The translations under genes were made by a program, and so were the position numbers. The notes below the pieces were generated by a model, which saw only the letters and a list, made by a program, of their open reading frames with translations, was not told the origin of the DNA and searched no databases. From a virus, in IMG/VR virus record IMGVR_UViG_3300009509_000006, positions 34,059 through 98,058 of that record: a stretch of DNA of 64,000 nt; one strand, written 5' to 3'. Positions 1 through 7,764 of this stretch are shown here, piece by piece (position 1 is the stretch's first letter; each line of letters starts with the position of its first letter).

Positions 1-1514
1 GTCCACCCGGACTGGTTCCCGTCGTCGAAGTAGAGCTCCCTCGCGCCATTGAGGTGCAAGTCGTTCGCGCCAGTGGTCTCGATGTGCCCGGCAGTCACTC
101 CGATGTCGATCTCCACCCCACCGGTGTCGACCTTGATCTCGTTGGCGAAGTCCGTCGTCACGGCATCGATGTCGAACACGTCGACGTCGTTCTCTACGGC
201 GACCGTGCTCGTACCGCCTGCGGAGCCCTCCGTGATGACAAACAGGTCCGCCTCGGCGTTATCCCGGATCTTCCAGAAGATGCCCGCGGACTCGAGGTCC
301 AGCGTCGCGTTCGTGGTCAGGTCGACCGGCGTCGTGCCCTGCTGATCGTAGGCAGTCTGCCTGCTGACCGTCGTGGCTCCGGCAAGGTCCACGAAGATCC
401 CGGTCAGGAACGCCTGCTCTGGAATGTTGTCGAGGCTCGTCCGCTGCACGTAGGCATAGTTGATCGACTTCCCGCCAATGTCGGCGCCGTCTGCCGGGAT
501 CAGGTCGTCTCCCGTGCTGTTGAGCTTCACGAACGAGATCTGCACCTGGTGGTCCGAGTCGTTGAACGTGTCGCCGTCGACGACACCGCTCTCGGCCTGC
601 AAGAGGCCCCAGATGTCTCGGCCGTCCGAGCCCTCGATCGTCTCGCGAGTGCTGCCGTCCACGATCAGAACGAGGTTCTTGGGGCGGATAGCGTTCGCCC
701 CCGAGACCTCGGTGAGCGCGAAGCTTCCGACATCGCCGGAGAGCGTTGCGACAACAGCTCCCTCTGCATTCCCGGCATTGACCGCAGCCGTTTCGGTTGG
801 CACCTCCGAGCTCGCCGCGCTCAAGACAACAACGTCGCCGGCACCACCGGACAACGTCGCACCGCCCCACGACAATCGCACACCGGACGTGCTCTCCGTC
901 GTTGCGATCGTGTTCCCGTTCGTACCCTCGACCTTCGCCGTCGCATTCATGGTGTCGCCGGCCCCAGCAGAAGCCGACACCGTAGGATGCAATGTGGTAC
1001 TCAAGGCATAGACAGTTCCCGCACCGGGGCCGAGGTTGATAGCCGCAATCAGGTTGTCGATCGTATTCGAAGCCGAAACACCGTCGATCAGCACGTACCC
1101 ATCGACATCCGTCAACGAGGTGACGAAAGTGTACGTCTTCGTGTCGATCGTGACCGTGTCTCCGTTGTTCGGTTGTGAAAGGAACGTCAGCACCCCGGTT
1201 GCCGCGACTCCCGCTGGAACCGAAACATCGGTCAGAAGCTGCGTGCGGAACAGGAAGCGCTTCTCCTCGATGTCGTCGAGGTCGAAGTTCAGGTCGTAGA
1301 GACCCCTCTTCTTGGTGTTGACGGTAGGGACGTCATCGTACCAGTTGAGAGACCCGTCCGCGCGCAAGACCCTGTTGATCTGCGACCGGAGCGCATCCGC
1401 GTCGTCATTGCCCGAAGCCGCGTTGGTCTCCAGGGTAGAGCCCGCAGCCAGATTGTCCAAGTAGACCCTGGCGTTCCGGATCTGGGTGTCCTGGTTCAAG
1501 AGCGATCTGGACAT
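1..1514 (-). CDS. Tail fibre/spike-like virion structural protein, C-terminus cut by window edge
   Basis: Begins at ATG 1514 (MSRSLLNQDTQ) and reads open to the window edge, giving 504 visible residues. The N-terminal third has the pattern GDTVTIDTKTYTFV, then ASNTIDNLIAAIN, then GNTIATTESTS, a beta-sandwich unit common in phage tail fibre and baseplate-attached proteins. A related unit sits inside this phage's sheath. The last visible residues, rich in D, G and N and ending NGARELYFDDGNQSGW, look like a beta-structured fibre region. It follows the gp6/J-like wedge gene, where fibre or baseplate-periphery genes usually lie. The role is inferred from position and composition; no receptor-binding domain is visible in this part. 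Confidence 0.6.
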   Translation of the reverse strand, partial: MSRSLLNQDTQIRNARVYLDNLAAGSTLETNAASGNDDADALRSQINRVLRADGSLNWYDDVPTVNTKKRGLYDLNFDLDDIEEKRFLFRTQLLTDVSVPAGVAATGVLTFLSQPNNGDTVTIDTKTYTFVTSLTDVDGYVLIDGVSASNTIDNLIAAINLGPGAGTVYALSTTLHPTVSASAGAGDTMNATAKVEGTNGNTIATTESTSGVRLSWGGATLSGGAGDVVVLSAASSEVPTETAAVNAGNAEGAVVATLSGDVGSFALTEVSGANAIRPKNLVLIVDGSTRETIEGSDGRDIWGLLQAESGVVDGDTFNDSDHQVQISFVKLNSTGDDLIPADGADIGGKSINYAYVQRTSLDNIPEQAFLTGIFVDLAGATTVSRQTAYDQQGTTPVDLTTNATLDLESAGIFWKIRDNAEADLFVITEGSAGGTSTVAVENDVDVFDIDAVTTDFANEIKVDTGGVEIDIGVTAGHIETTGANDLHLNGARELYFDDGNQSGW

Positions 1515-1602
1515 GCAAGCCTCCGCATCGAGGGTCGTCTCCTTCGCCAATAGTAGCAGGCGACACCCTTCTTCGTCATGCCCACATTCCGAGCAGTCGA
1601 GT

Positions 1603-3774
1603 TCAGGAGGCTTCTACGGTAACTGCCGTGACAGATCCGCGGGTCACGACCTCCCCGGATTCAACGATCAGGTTGCCCTTCGCGTCGAGCTTGTCCGTCA
1701 GCGTGCTCGATCCCTCCAGGTACCCTTCGATCGTTATGTTCACGTATCTAACCCCCGCCGTGCCCTTGAACGCATTGTAGAACTCGTCCAGGTACAGGCT
1801 CGCAGCGAAGGCTCGGTCACGGAGCACACCTTCGGCAAGAGCCGTCAGAGTCGCCTTCAAGACGTCGAGTGAGTAGCCAGTCAAGATCCCGGCTCGGATC
1901 GAGACAACAGCGGGGACGAGGTAGTCTTCTCCCGAGACGACTCGAACGGACTGCGTCGTTTCCTTTCGAGCCTCGAGGTACGCTTGCAGAGAGCGCACCA
2001 GGGCGGTCGTTGGCGTCGTGTAGAAGCCCCCAGCATCCCTGGTCAGGATCGGGACGGTGATGAGATTCGATTTGCAGTCTGCCGACAAGAGCCGGTCAAT
2101 GTGGTCAAAGATCTCTTCTGTGTAGCCCTCGACGAGGCTCGAGACGTCCTGGACCGCCGTGTCTATGTCCTCGAGGTCTTCGTAGATGCCCGTTGGCGGA
2201 GGCCCGGGCTCGCCCGCTTCGGTCTCGATGAGAGTCCGCTCGGTCTCGAGTGTGTCCAGGAGCGAGTCGGCCTGAGCTACAGTCAGACCAATCGCGAAGG
2301 CCCGGTCCCGCGCCTGGCCCATCACGGTGATCTCGTTGTCGACACCCGTCCAGATCACAGCCGAAGCCGTCAGGATGTCCCCGGCCGAACCGTCGATCGA
2401 ATCGAAGTAGGCCTTGAGCGCATTCTTGTCCGCGGTGGTCAACTGTGACGTCGTCGGGTCGTCAGCGATGGCATCGACGGCTGCTTTTCCGTCCGTCACC
2501 TTACCCTGAATGTGGACCGCTCCGGCATCGACCTCGTTCGCCTTGTTCTTGACGACGCGCCCGTCTGCGATAGCGCCCTGGAGCCCCGTGTCGATCCCCG
2601 TCGTCTCCGTCGCAATGTCCGTCAAGCGGTCGGTGATCACGCCGAGCGCCGTCCGAATCAAGTCCAGAGCGGCCTCGGAGTCCGCAACGGCTTGTGTGAC
2701 TGTAGGCTCGGGCTCCTGCACCGTGTTGTTGATGTCCTGGAGCAGGCTGCGCAGCGTCAAGTCCTGCTGAGCGGACCGAGCGGACAGAGCTCGAGCGACA
2801 GCGACTCGCCCAGCCACGGGATCCGTGTAGGCGCCCGCGAGGCTCTCGTAGTCCTCTTGTGTGACCGCAACCTTCCGGCTCTTCCATACCTTCGGGGCAT
2901 TCGCCTTTGCTTGCTCCAGTGTTTCTGGGTCGTCTCCTCCCTTCGAGCCCTCCGGGTTGGTGACCGTCATAGGGATCGTTTGGAAGCCAATCACCAGAGG
3001 CGTGATTACCGCCGTGATTGTCCCGCTCGAAACCTGCCCGGCCTTGCCCCGCGAGGCCACGTAAACAGCAACGATCGTCGCATTCGTCGCCGGGATGTTT
3101 CCGGCCAGGGCGTTGCCAAACGCGAGAGTCGGGGGAGTGTCGATGTAGGCGATCTCGAACTGGTCCGAGGCCTCGAAGACCAGCACTTCGTTCTCTACCC
3201 AGGCAGCGCCATCGACGGAGACAGCGACGCCCTGGACGATGTACTTGTCCTCTGGAACCCGCCGCAGCTGAAAGACCTGGTTTGCACCACCATCGGAAAC
3301 GAAGGTCTCTGTGACGGTCTCGCCCTCGTAGGCAGGGACTACCTTGACAGTTTCGCCGGGCGAGAAGATCACCTCTTCGGCAGCTTCGAAGATCAAGCCG
3401 TCCGGGCCGAGGAACTGGAATCCCGGGTGGATAGGGACGTCGAAGGCATATGTCGAGTTCAACGTCACCTGCAGGTCCACCGAGCTCGCAATCGCGGGGC
3501 TGATCTTGTAACCCAGCTGGCGCGCCAGGAGCGTGACGGCTCTCGGTGTCCGAGCGGTCCCGATGAACATATCGGTCACGCGCCGGTCGAGATAGAAGCT
3601 CAGCGTGTCAAGCGCGAAAGCTGTGTGGTCGAACAGCAGCGTTCCCAGGCTGCCAACCGTGAAGTCGTTGAAGATCGCAGCGAATCGCACCTGCGTGCGC
3701 GCGCGGAGCTCGTCGAGATGCGAGTCGAAGTCGAAGCCGACATACGACACCCGGTTCAAGTCGGTTCTGGCCAT
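1603..3774 (-). CDS. Baseplate wedge protein, gp6 / baseplate J-like family
   Basis: About 723 residues. The N-terminus (LNRVSYVGFDFDSHLDEL, then LLFDHTAFALDTLSFYLDRR) is typical of gp6/J-like wedge proteins that build the baseplate ring around the hub. The middle (about residues 330-560) is an alanine-rich, probably coiled-coil insertion, so the protein is longer than P2 gpJ. The C-terminal region (VVSIRAGILTGYSLDVLKATLTAL and the following GVRYVNITI) matches the family's conserved beta domain. I chose ATG 3774 because GGGTGA lies about 5 nt upstream; GTG 3783, which overlaps the gp25 stop codon, is the alternative. It is translationally linked to the gp25-like gene, as in many myoviruses. 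Confidence 0.85.
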   Translation of the reverse strand: MARTDLNRVSYVGFDFDSHLDELRARTQVRFAAIFNDFTVGSLGTLLFDHTAFALDTLSFYLDRRVTDMFIGTARTPRAVTLLARQLGYKISPAIASSVDLQVTLNSTYAFDVPIHPGFQFLGPDGLIFEAAEEVIFSPGETVKVVPAYEGETVTETFVSDGGANQVFQLRRVPEDKYIVQGVAVSVDGAAWVENEVLVFEASDQFEIAYIDTPPTLAFGNALAGNIPATNATIVAVYVASRGKAGQVSSGTITAVITPLVIGFQTIPMTVTNPEGSKGGDDPETLEQAKANAPKVWKSRKVAVTQEDYESLAGAYTDPVAGRVAVARALSARSAQQDLTLRSLLQDINNTVQEPEPTVTQAVADSEAALDLIRTALGVITDRLTDIATETTGIDTGLQGAIADGRVVKNKANEVDAGAVHIQGKVTDGKAAVDAIADDPTTSQLTTADKNALKAYFDSIDGSAGDILTASAVIWTGVDNEITVMGQARDRAFAIGLTVAQADSLLDTLETERTLIETEAGEPGPPPTGIYEDLEDIDTAVQDVSSLVEGYTEEIFDHIDRLLSADCKSNLITVPILTRDAGGFYTTPTTALVRSLQAYLEARKETTQSVRVVSGEDYLVPAVVSIRAGILTGYSLDVLKATLTALAEGVLRDRAFAASLYLDEFYNAFKGTAGVRYVNITIEGYLEGSSTLTDKLDAKGNLIVESGEVVTRGSVTAVTVEAS

Positions 3775-3779
3775 GAGGC

Positions 3780-4160
3780 TCACCCGATGGGAAGTGGAAT
3801 CAGCACTTGATCGGCCTGCCCGGTAGACCGCACCGCGTAGTCGATCTGAACGATGATCTCATTATCGTACCGATCGATCGAGACGTTTCGAAGTATGACG
3901 CGAGGCTCATAGCGGCCAACGACCGTCAAGACTTCCGTTCGGATGTTCTCCGCTAGCAGCACGTCGTTGTTCTCGAACACGAACCGGAGGGACTGCGTCC
4001 CCGCGGCGCGTCGCATAACACGCTGACCTCGAGACATCCTGAACAGCCGTGTCAGGTCCACGGCGACCAAGTCGAGATCCGAAGAGGGCAAGGGGAACTG
4101 CGACCCCTCTTTCCGAAAGGGCCAAGCGAAGCCCCGCGTGATGGTAGAGTTCGTGGCCAT
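3780..4160 (-). CDS. Baseplate wedge protein, gp25-like
   Basis: 126 residues from ATG 4160, whose codon overlaps the upstream stop (TAATG). The sequence has the GPW/gp25 family layout: RGFAWPFRKE near the N-terminus, then the basic segment FRMSRGQRVMRR and the ERL-like RYEPRVILRNVSI, and a beta-rich C-terminus. In contractile tails gp25 joins wedge to sheath and starts sheath assembly. An earlier in-frame ATG at 4181 would add seven residues and lie inside the preceding gene, so 4160 is preferred. The neighbours (spike, Pro-rich repeat protein, J-like wedge) fit the standard baseplate order. Confidence 0.88.
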   Translation of the reverse strand: MATNSTITRGFAWPFRKEGSQFPLPSSDLDLVAVDLTRLFRMSRGQRVMRRAAGTQSLRFVFENNDVLLAENIRTEVLTVVGRYEPRVILRNVSIDRYDNEIIVQIDYAVRSTGQADQVLIPLPIG

Positions 4161-4531
4161 TACAAGAGGTCCAGGGGGCATAGGGGGAGTGCCGGGAGCT
4201 GCGGGAATGGGATCGTGAACGAGAACGAGAAATTCAGCGAGATGAAAGGCAGTGTGATCGTCGGCAACTGGGGCAACGGGATGTTCAGGTCAAACGAGGG
4301 AAGGGCCGGGAGCTGCGGGAATGGGATCGTGAACGAGAACGAGAGGTTCAACGATATGAACGGCAACGTGATCGTGGGCAGCTTTGGGAGCGGGATGTTC
4401 AGGTCGAAGGAAGGCAGGGCCGGCAGCTGAGGGAATGGGATCTCAAGGCTCAACGAGATGGATAGTGAGGGCAGAGCCGGCAGCTTGATCGTCGGCGGGA
4501 ACGGCGGGAATTTGCATAGCGTATCAGCCAT
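4160..4531 (-). CDS. Proline-periodic repeat protein of the baseplate region
   Basis: 123 residues from ATG 4531, which overlaps the preceding stop as TGATG. Almost the whole protein consists of a near-identical 38-residue unit (residues 31-68 and 69-106) plus a third partial copy (107-123). Each unit runs IPFPQLPALPSFDL, NIPLPxLP, TITLPFISLN, FSFSFT. Prolines fall every 3-6 residues and alternate with hydrophobic beta-forming residues; charged residues are almost absent. The N-terminal 30 residues are a degenerate version of the same pattern. No catalytic residues are visible. The position between the spike operon and gp25 suggests a baseplate or spike-tip part. I know no firm family match; function unknown. 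Confidence 0.7.
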   Translation of the reverse strand: MADTLCKFPPFPPTIKLPALPSLSISLSLEIPFPQLPALPSFDLNIPLPKLPTITLPFISLNLSFSFTIPFPQLPALPSFDLNIPLPQLPTITLPFISLNFSFSFTIPFPQLPALPLCPLDLL

Positions 4532-5022
4532 CAGATCACAGTCACAGGAGTGTTCGAAGGGAGCAGAACCATGGGGATCCCTACCGTAGCAGCATGCAAG
4601 CACGCGGCAACCCCAGCAGCTGCCGTCTCAGCTGTGTTCCCGATGTTCGCAAAGATCCCGGTGAGGCACGGCACGAGCCCAGCGACTCCAGGAACAGCCA
4701 CTGGCGCTCCAGAGTCCGCGCCCGCAGTGAACACGACAGGGGGCAAGGTCCAGAAAGTGGTCAGAGCGGTCACGAAGGCTTGCGCTGCCGTCGCCGGGCT
4801 GCCGGTCTTGGGCTCGGTCCAAGTTGCGATGAGCGTGCCACGGAAGAGCTCGGGCTCCAATCCTGTGAACAGCGGTGTCGCTGGCGTCGGCACGGTAGTA
4901 GCTTGCGCAGCGTAGTCCGCATACGCCTTCGCCCACTTGTCCGCCGTATCGAACAGGACCTTCGGGGGGTTCTGGAAAATCGATCTCAGAGCGTTCTCAA
5001 GCGTAGCTACTACCAGAGGCAT
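4531..5022 (-). CDS. Hypothetical baseplate-region structural protein
   Basis: 163 residues, starting MPLVVATLENALRSIF and ending two bases from the spike gene's stop. The first half is amphipathic-helical (KVLFDTADKWAKAYADYAAQA). The second half is rich in A, T, V, G and P and contains FRGTLIATWTEP and a long small-residue stretch ending MVLLPSNTPVTVI. There is no signal peptide or recognisable motif. It lies between the spike and the Pro-repeat gene, with the latter starting on its stop codon (TGATG), so the two products are probably made together. I infer a minor baseplate component. Confidence 0.6.
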   Translation of the reverse strand: MPLVVATLENALRSIFQNPPKVLFDTADKWAKAYADYAAQATTVPTPATPLFTGLEPELFRGTLIATWTEPKTGSPATAAQAFVTALTTFWTLPPVVFTAGADSGAPVAVPGVAGLVPCLTGIFANIGNTAETAAAGVAACLHAATVGIPMVLLPSNTPVTVI

Positions 5023-5023
5023 G

Positions 5024-5956
5024 TCACCTCGTCTTGACGGATTGGGAGAGCATAGCGGGAAGCGCGGGCTCGATCGGAGGGCCGGAGGGCCCTGTACCTG
5101 TGGGATGCTGGTGCTTGTTAAGCCAGGTCAGGAGGTCCTCTCCGAAGACGAGAGACTTGCTCGCCCCGTCACCAATCGCAACCGTGCCGCCTTTGATGTT
5201 CACGGTGGGGCCGGTCAGGTGGATATTCTTGCTCGCCGTGACTGAGCACTCGCCGTTCGCGAGCAGCACGTAGTTGCCTGCCTTGTCCACCATCTGCACG
5301 CCGGAAGAGTTCAGTGTGATCGTGTTGCCATTCTGGTCCATGATCGTGATGTTGCCGTCCGTGGCATTCATGTTGATGTTGGACCCCTCCTTGTTCACGA
5401 GCTGGATCGACCCGTCTTCGTTGAAGCTCAGGAACGAATACTCGCCCTGCGTTCGGTCTGCCGATTCCTTCGGGTCTGTGAGGGCGGGGTCTCCAGGGTC
5501 GGGCTTGTGCCACAACAGGCGAACCCGTTCGTTCCCGGGTTCGTCATTGAACACGAGCAGGTGCCCCATGCGCGTGACCATCCCACGCCGCTGCGGGACG
5601 GAGTTCGAATACTGGAACTCTACTGGGAGGTCTCTGGGGTCGTAGCCGAACCAGCCGCCGTAGTAGACATCCGGTTTCGACGGGTCACCGCACTCGAAGC
5701 ACACACGCACGGCGTCGCCAACCTCGGGCGGCCAGAAGTTCCCGCGATCGTCTCCAGCACCGGCGAAGGCTGGGTCGATCCACAGATCGAGAGCCTGATC
5801 CTGCCCAACTGCCGGGCAGACTGCCTGGATCCGGCCTCGCTCCTCTGGGTCGTCGTTGCGAGTTACTATCGCTCTGTAGTCCCCGTAGTAACGGCGGAAA
5901 GCCTCCAGGCCCGCTCGAGCGAGGCGCTCCAGGAAAGCTCCGAGTGCTGTTGCCAT
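5024..5956 (-). CDS. Baseplate spike protein, gp5/gpV-like (OB fold plus beta-helix)
   Basis: 310 residues. Residues about 25-110 (GDYRAIVTRNDDPEERGRIQ, WPPEVGDAVRVCFECGDPSKPDVYYGGW) match the OB-fold domain of phage gp5, gpV and VgrG spikes. Residues about 180-270 are short repeats with D/N, G and alternating hydrophobics (GNITIMDQNGNTITLNSSG, KNIHLTGPTVNIKGG), as in the triple beta-helix needle. There is no lysozyme domain between them, so this is a gpV-like rather than T4 gp5-like architecture. The C-terminus is polar and Pro/Gly-rich. The gene follows the hub gene by nine bases, as expected for hub and spike. Confidence 0.85.
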   Translation of the reverse strand: MATALGAFLERLARAGLEAFRRYYGDYRAIVTRNDDPEERGRIQAVCPAVGQDQALDLWIDPAFAGAGDDRGNFWPPEVGDAVRVCFECGDPSKPDVYYGGWFGYDPRDLPVEFQYSNSVPQRRGMVTRMGHLLVFNDEPGNERVRLLWHKPDPGDPALTDPKESADRTQGEYSFLSFNEDGSIQLVNKEGSNINMNATDGNITIMDQNGNTITLNSSGVQMVDKAGNYVLLANGECSVTASKNIHLTGPTVNIKGGTVAIGDGASKSLVFGEDLLTWLNKHQHPTGTGPSGPPIEPALPAMLSQSVKTR

Positions 5957-5965
5957 AGCGCACCT

Positions 5966-7405
5966 CTACCCAAGTGCAATGGGCTCGACCTCGACGTAGT
6001 CGTACTGCGTGGAGTCGAAATCTTGACTCCCGACCTTGCCCTTCGACCTGATGCTCGATGGCAGGAACTGCTCACCAAGATTCGACGTGTTACTGATACA
6101 GGACACCGTCATCTCTGCGCCGCTCGCCCCGATCGTGTAGGAGACCTTCAAAGCTCCGTACAGAGTAGCGTCGTGCCGATTCGAGATACCGATCACCTTG
6201 GCGATGTCGCCCGGAAAGAACTGCGGGTCCATCAGAGTCGTGATCTCAAGCTCGATGCCCATCCCGGATGTCATCGCGTCGTATTCGGACTTGGCCGCAT
6301 CCAAGACCCTGGACCGCTCCGGGTTGCCCGGATAGAAGTCGCCTCCGTCACCCGAGTCGCTCTCCGCCGGGTAGGAATCCGTGGCCTCGGCCTGGGTGGC
6401 GGCGTCCGCCGTCCGGCCCACCAACGCGATCGCATCGTTCACGAAGTGCTGGAGCAGCTTCCGGGACGAGGAGGTGATGTCCCTGAGCAGAACACCCCTG
6501 CAAGCTCCAGGCGCGTACACGGCGTTCGTAGGGCTGTCTACGCTGAGGATCGGGAAGACCCCCTCGACCGGCCCGACAACACCACCAGGGAAGTCGAACA
6601 GGCGGAAGGCCCGCTTGATCTCACCGGAGAAGAGCCGATTGACCGGGAAGATATGAATCGTGTTCTCCACCAGGGTCATGGTGCACCGAGCCTCGCGCAC
6701 CAGGTTCCACACGAAAGCCCAGTCCGAGAGATAGCCCTGGGCGATGCACTCCTTGTTGATCTTCAGGAGGCTGAGCGGACTGTCGGGCTGAATTCCGGCT
6801 CCGGCCTCCGCAGTCACCAAGTCCGCGTTGACCTCGAGGTTGCGCTTGATCGCCCTGTCACCCGAGGGTTGGATCGTCTCCCACGCGCCCCTTTCAATCT
6901 CGACCTCTGCGGCCAGCTGCGAGGATGTCGGGCCCTTGATCACGGTCTCGATGATCTCGAGCCGAGTCTTGTTGTTGAACGTGCGGCCAGAGTGCTGCCG
7001 CAGCGCCGAGTAGCCGCCGGTGCCCTGTGCCGTCAGCGTGATCCCGACGTCGATTCCTGTCGAGACTTCTGGGGGTAGCAGGATCCCCGTGTAGACCGGC
7101 GAGAGCACGATGCCCTCGGGCGCTCCGGCCGAGTAGCCGAACTGAACTTCCAGACTCGAGACGCCCCACTCAATGAGCGGCGAATTGATGAAGGCCTGGC
7201 CATCCCGAAACGTCGGGGAGAGCGTCGCGGTGATTCGTGGCACCTCGCCGAGCTCGAGGTCGACAGTCAAGTTCTCGAGGAAGGGCAGCGCTGGCGGCAC
7301 ATCGGGGCCGAGGTCCGGCACGTTGGTCCACAGGGGCACGCGACCGAGCGGGCTGTCGATCACGGCGATTGCAATCGGAGAGTAGTAGTCGAAGACGCCA
7401 GGCAT
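5966..7405 (-). CDS. Baseplate hub protein, gp27/gpD-like
   Basis: 479 residues. The N-terminal domain (PFLENLTVDLELGEVPRITATLSP, YSAGAPEGIVLSPVYTGIL) and the central part (KTRLEIIETVIKG, SLLKINKECIAQGYLSDWAFVW) have the layout of phage hub proteins (gp27, gpD, late-control D), which form the tail-tube-like barrels that hold the spike. The C-terminal part carries a barrel segment with PQFFPGDIAKVIGISNRHDATLYGA. The gene sits directly before the spike and after a LysM baseplate gene, the canonical order. ATG 7405 lies immediately downstream of a perfect-arm palindrome (7409-7422) and has no clear ribosome-binding site. Confidence 0.8.
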   Translation of the reverse strand: MPGVFDYYSPIAIAVIDSPLGRVPLWTNVPDLGPDVPPALPFLENLTVDLELGEVPRITATLSPTFRDGQAFINSPLIEWGVSSLEVQFGYSAGAPEGIVLSPVYTGILLPPEVSTGIDVGITLTAQGTGGYSALRQHSGRTFNNKTRLEIIETVIKGPTSSQLAAEVEIERGAWETIQPSGDRAIKRNLEVNADLVTAEAGAGIQPDSPLSLLKINKECIAQGYLSDWAFVWNLVREARCTMTLVENTIHIFPVNRLFSGEIKRAFRLFDFPGGVVGPVEGVFPILSVDSPTNAVYAPGACRGVLLRDITSSSRKLLQHFVNDAIALVGRTADAATQAEATDSYPAESDSGDGGDFYPGNPERSRVLDAAKSEYDAMTSGMGIELEITTLMDPQFFPGDIAKVIGISNRHDATLYGALKVSYTIGASGAEMTVSCISNTSNLGEQFLPSSIRSKGKVGSQDFDSTQYDYVEVEPIALG

Positions 7406-7408
7406 GTC

Positions 7409-7446
7409 CGGTACACGTACCGTTTAGTGGGTGAAATGATTGTCAA
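7409..7446 (-). promoter_or_regulatory. Palindrome and TTGACA box in front of the hub gene
   Basis: CGGTAC-AC-GTACCG (7409-7422) is an inverted repeat with perfect 6-bp arms, ending three bases before the hub ATG and replacing the expected Shine-Dalgarno. A TTGACAATC box lies at 7446-7438, the same extended -35 seen at 56676 and 60137, but there is no good -10 at 16-18 bp. It may be an operator over a weak promoter, or an mRNA hairpin controlling hub translation. The palindrome is seen directly; the function is inferred. Confidence 0.35.
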
Positions 7447-7448
7447 GG

Positions 7449-7763
7449 TCAGAACTTCGCGAACTTCTTCCTCATCTCCTGGAGCACGTATCGGGGCGAC
7501 GGGATCCGGATCGTCTCGCCCTGATTCAGGTCGGTAGGCTCGATCTCCATGCCATTGGCAGCAGCGATCACATGCTTGTAGAGCTCGGCACCGTAGTACC
7601 GGAAAGCAAGGGCGTCGAGCGTGTCGGCGGCAAGCACAACGTACTGGATGTCGTCTGGCTGATCGGGGATGTCGGGGTACTCGATCATACCCCAGAACTC
7701 GAAGCCGTCGATCTTGAAGATCTCTCCGAAGCGCAATCGGCTATCCACTCGTACCCGTGGCAT
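7449..7763 (-). CDS. LysM-domain baseplate protein (gp53/gpX-like)
   Basis: 104 residues. Residues about 40-95 form a LysM-like unit: YVVLAADTLDALAFRYYG, AELYKHVIAAANG, then LNQGETIRIP. Small LysM proteins between tape measure and hub are standard in contractile tails (P2 gpX, T4 gp53) and connect the hub to wedge or inner baseplate. The N-terminal 35 residues have the beta-strand pattern GFEFWGMIEYPDIP. The gene starts immediately after the tape measure stop. Confidence 0.8.
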   Translation of the reverse strand: MPRVRVDSRLRFGEIFKIDGFEFWGMIEYPDIPDQPDDIQYVVLAADTLDALAFRYYGAELYKHVIAAANGMEIEPTDLNQGETIRIPSPRYVLQEMRKKFAKF

Positions 7764-7764
7764 G

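Noticed and set aside
1515-1602. 26-codon frame (MTKKGVACYYW...) between the wedge and fibre genes
   Set aside because: It overlaps the fibre start, has no clear ribosome site and is too short to support.
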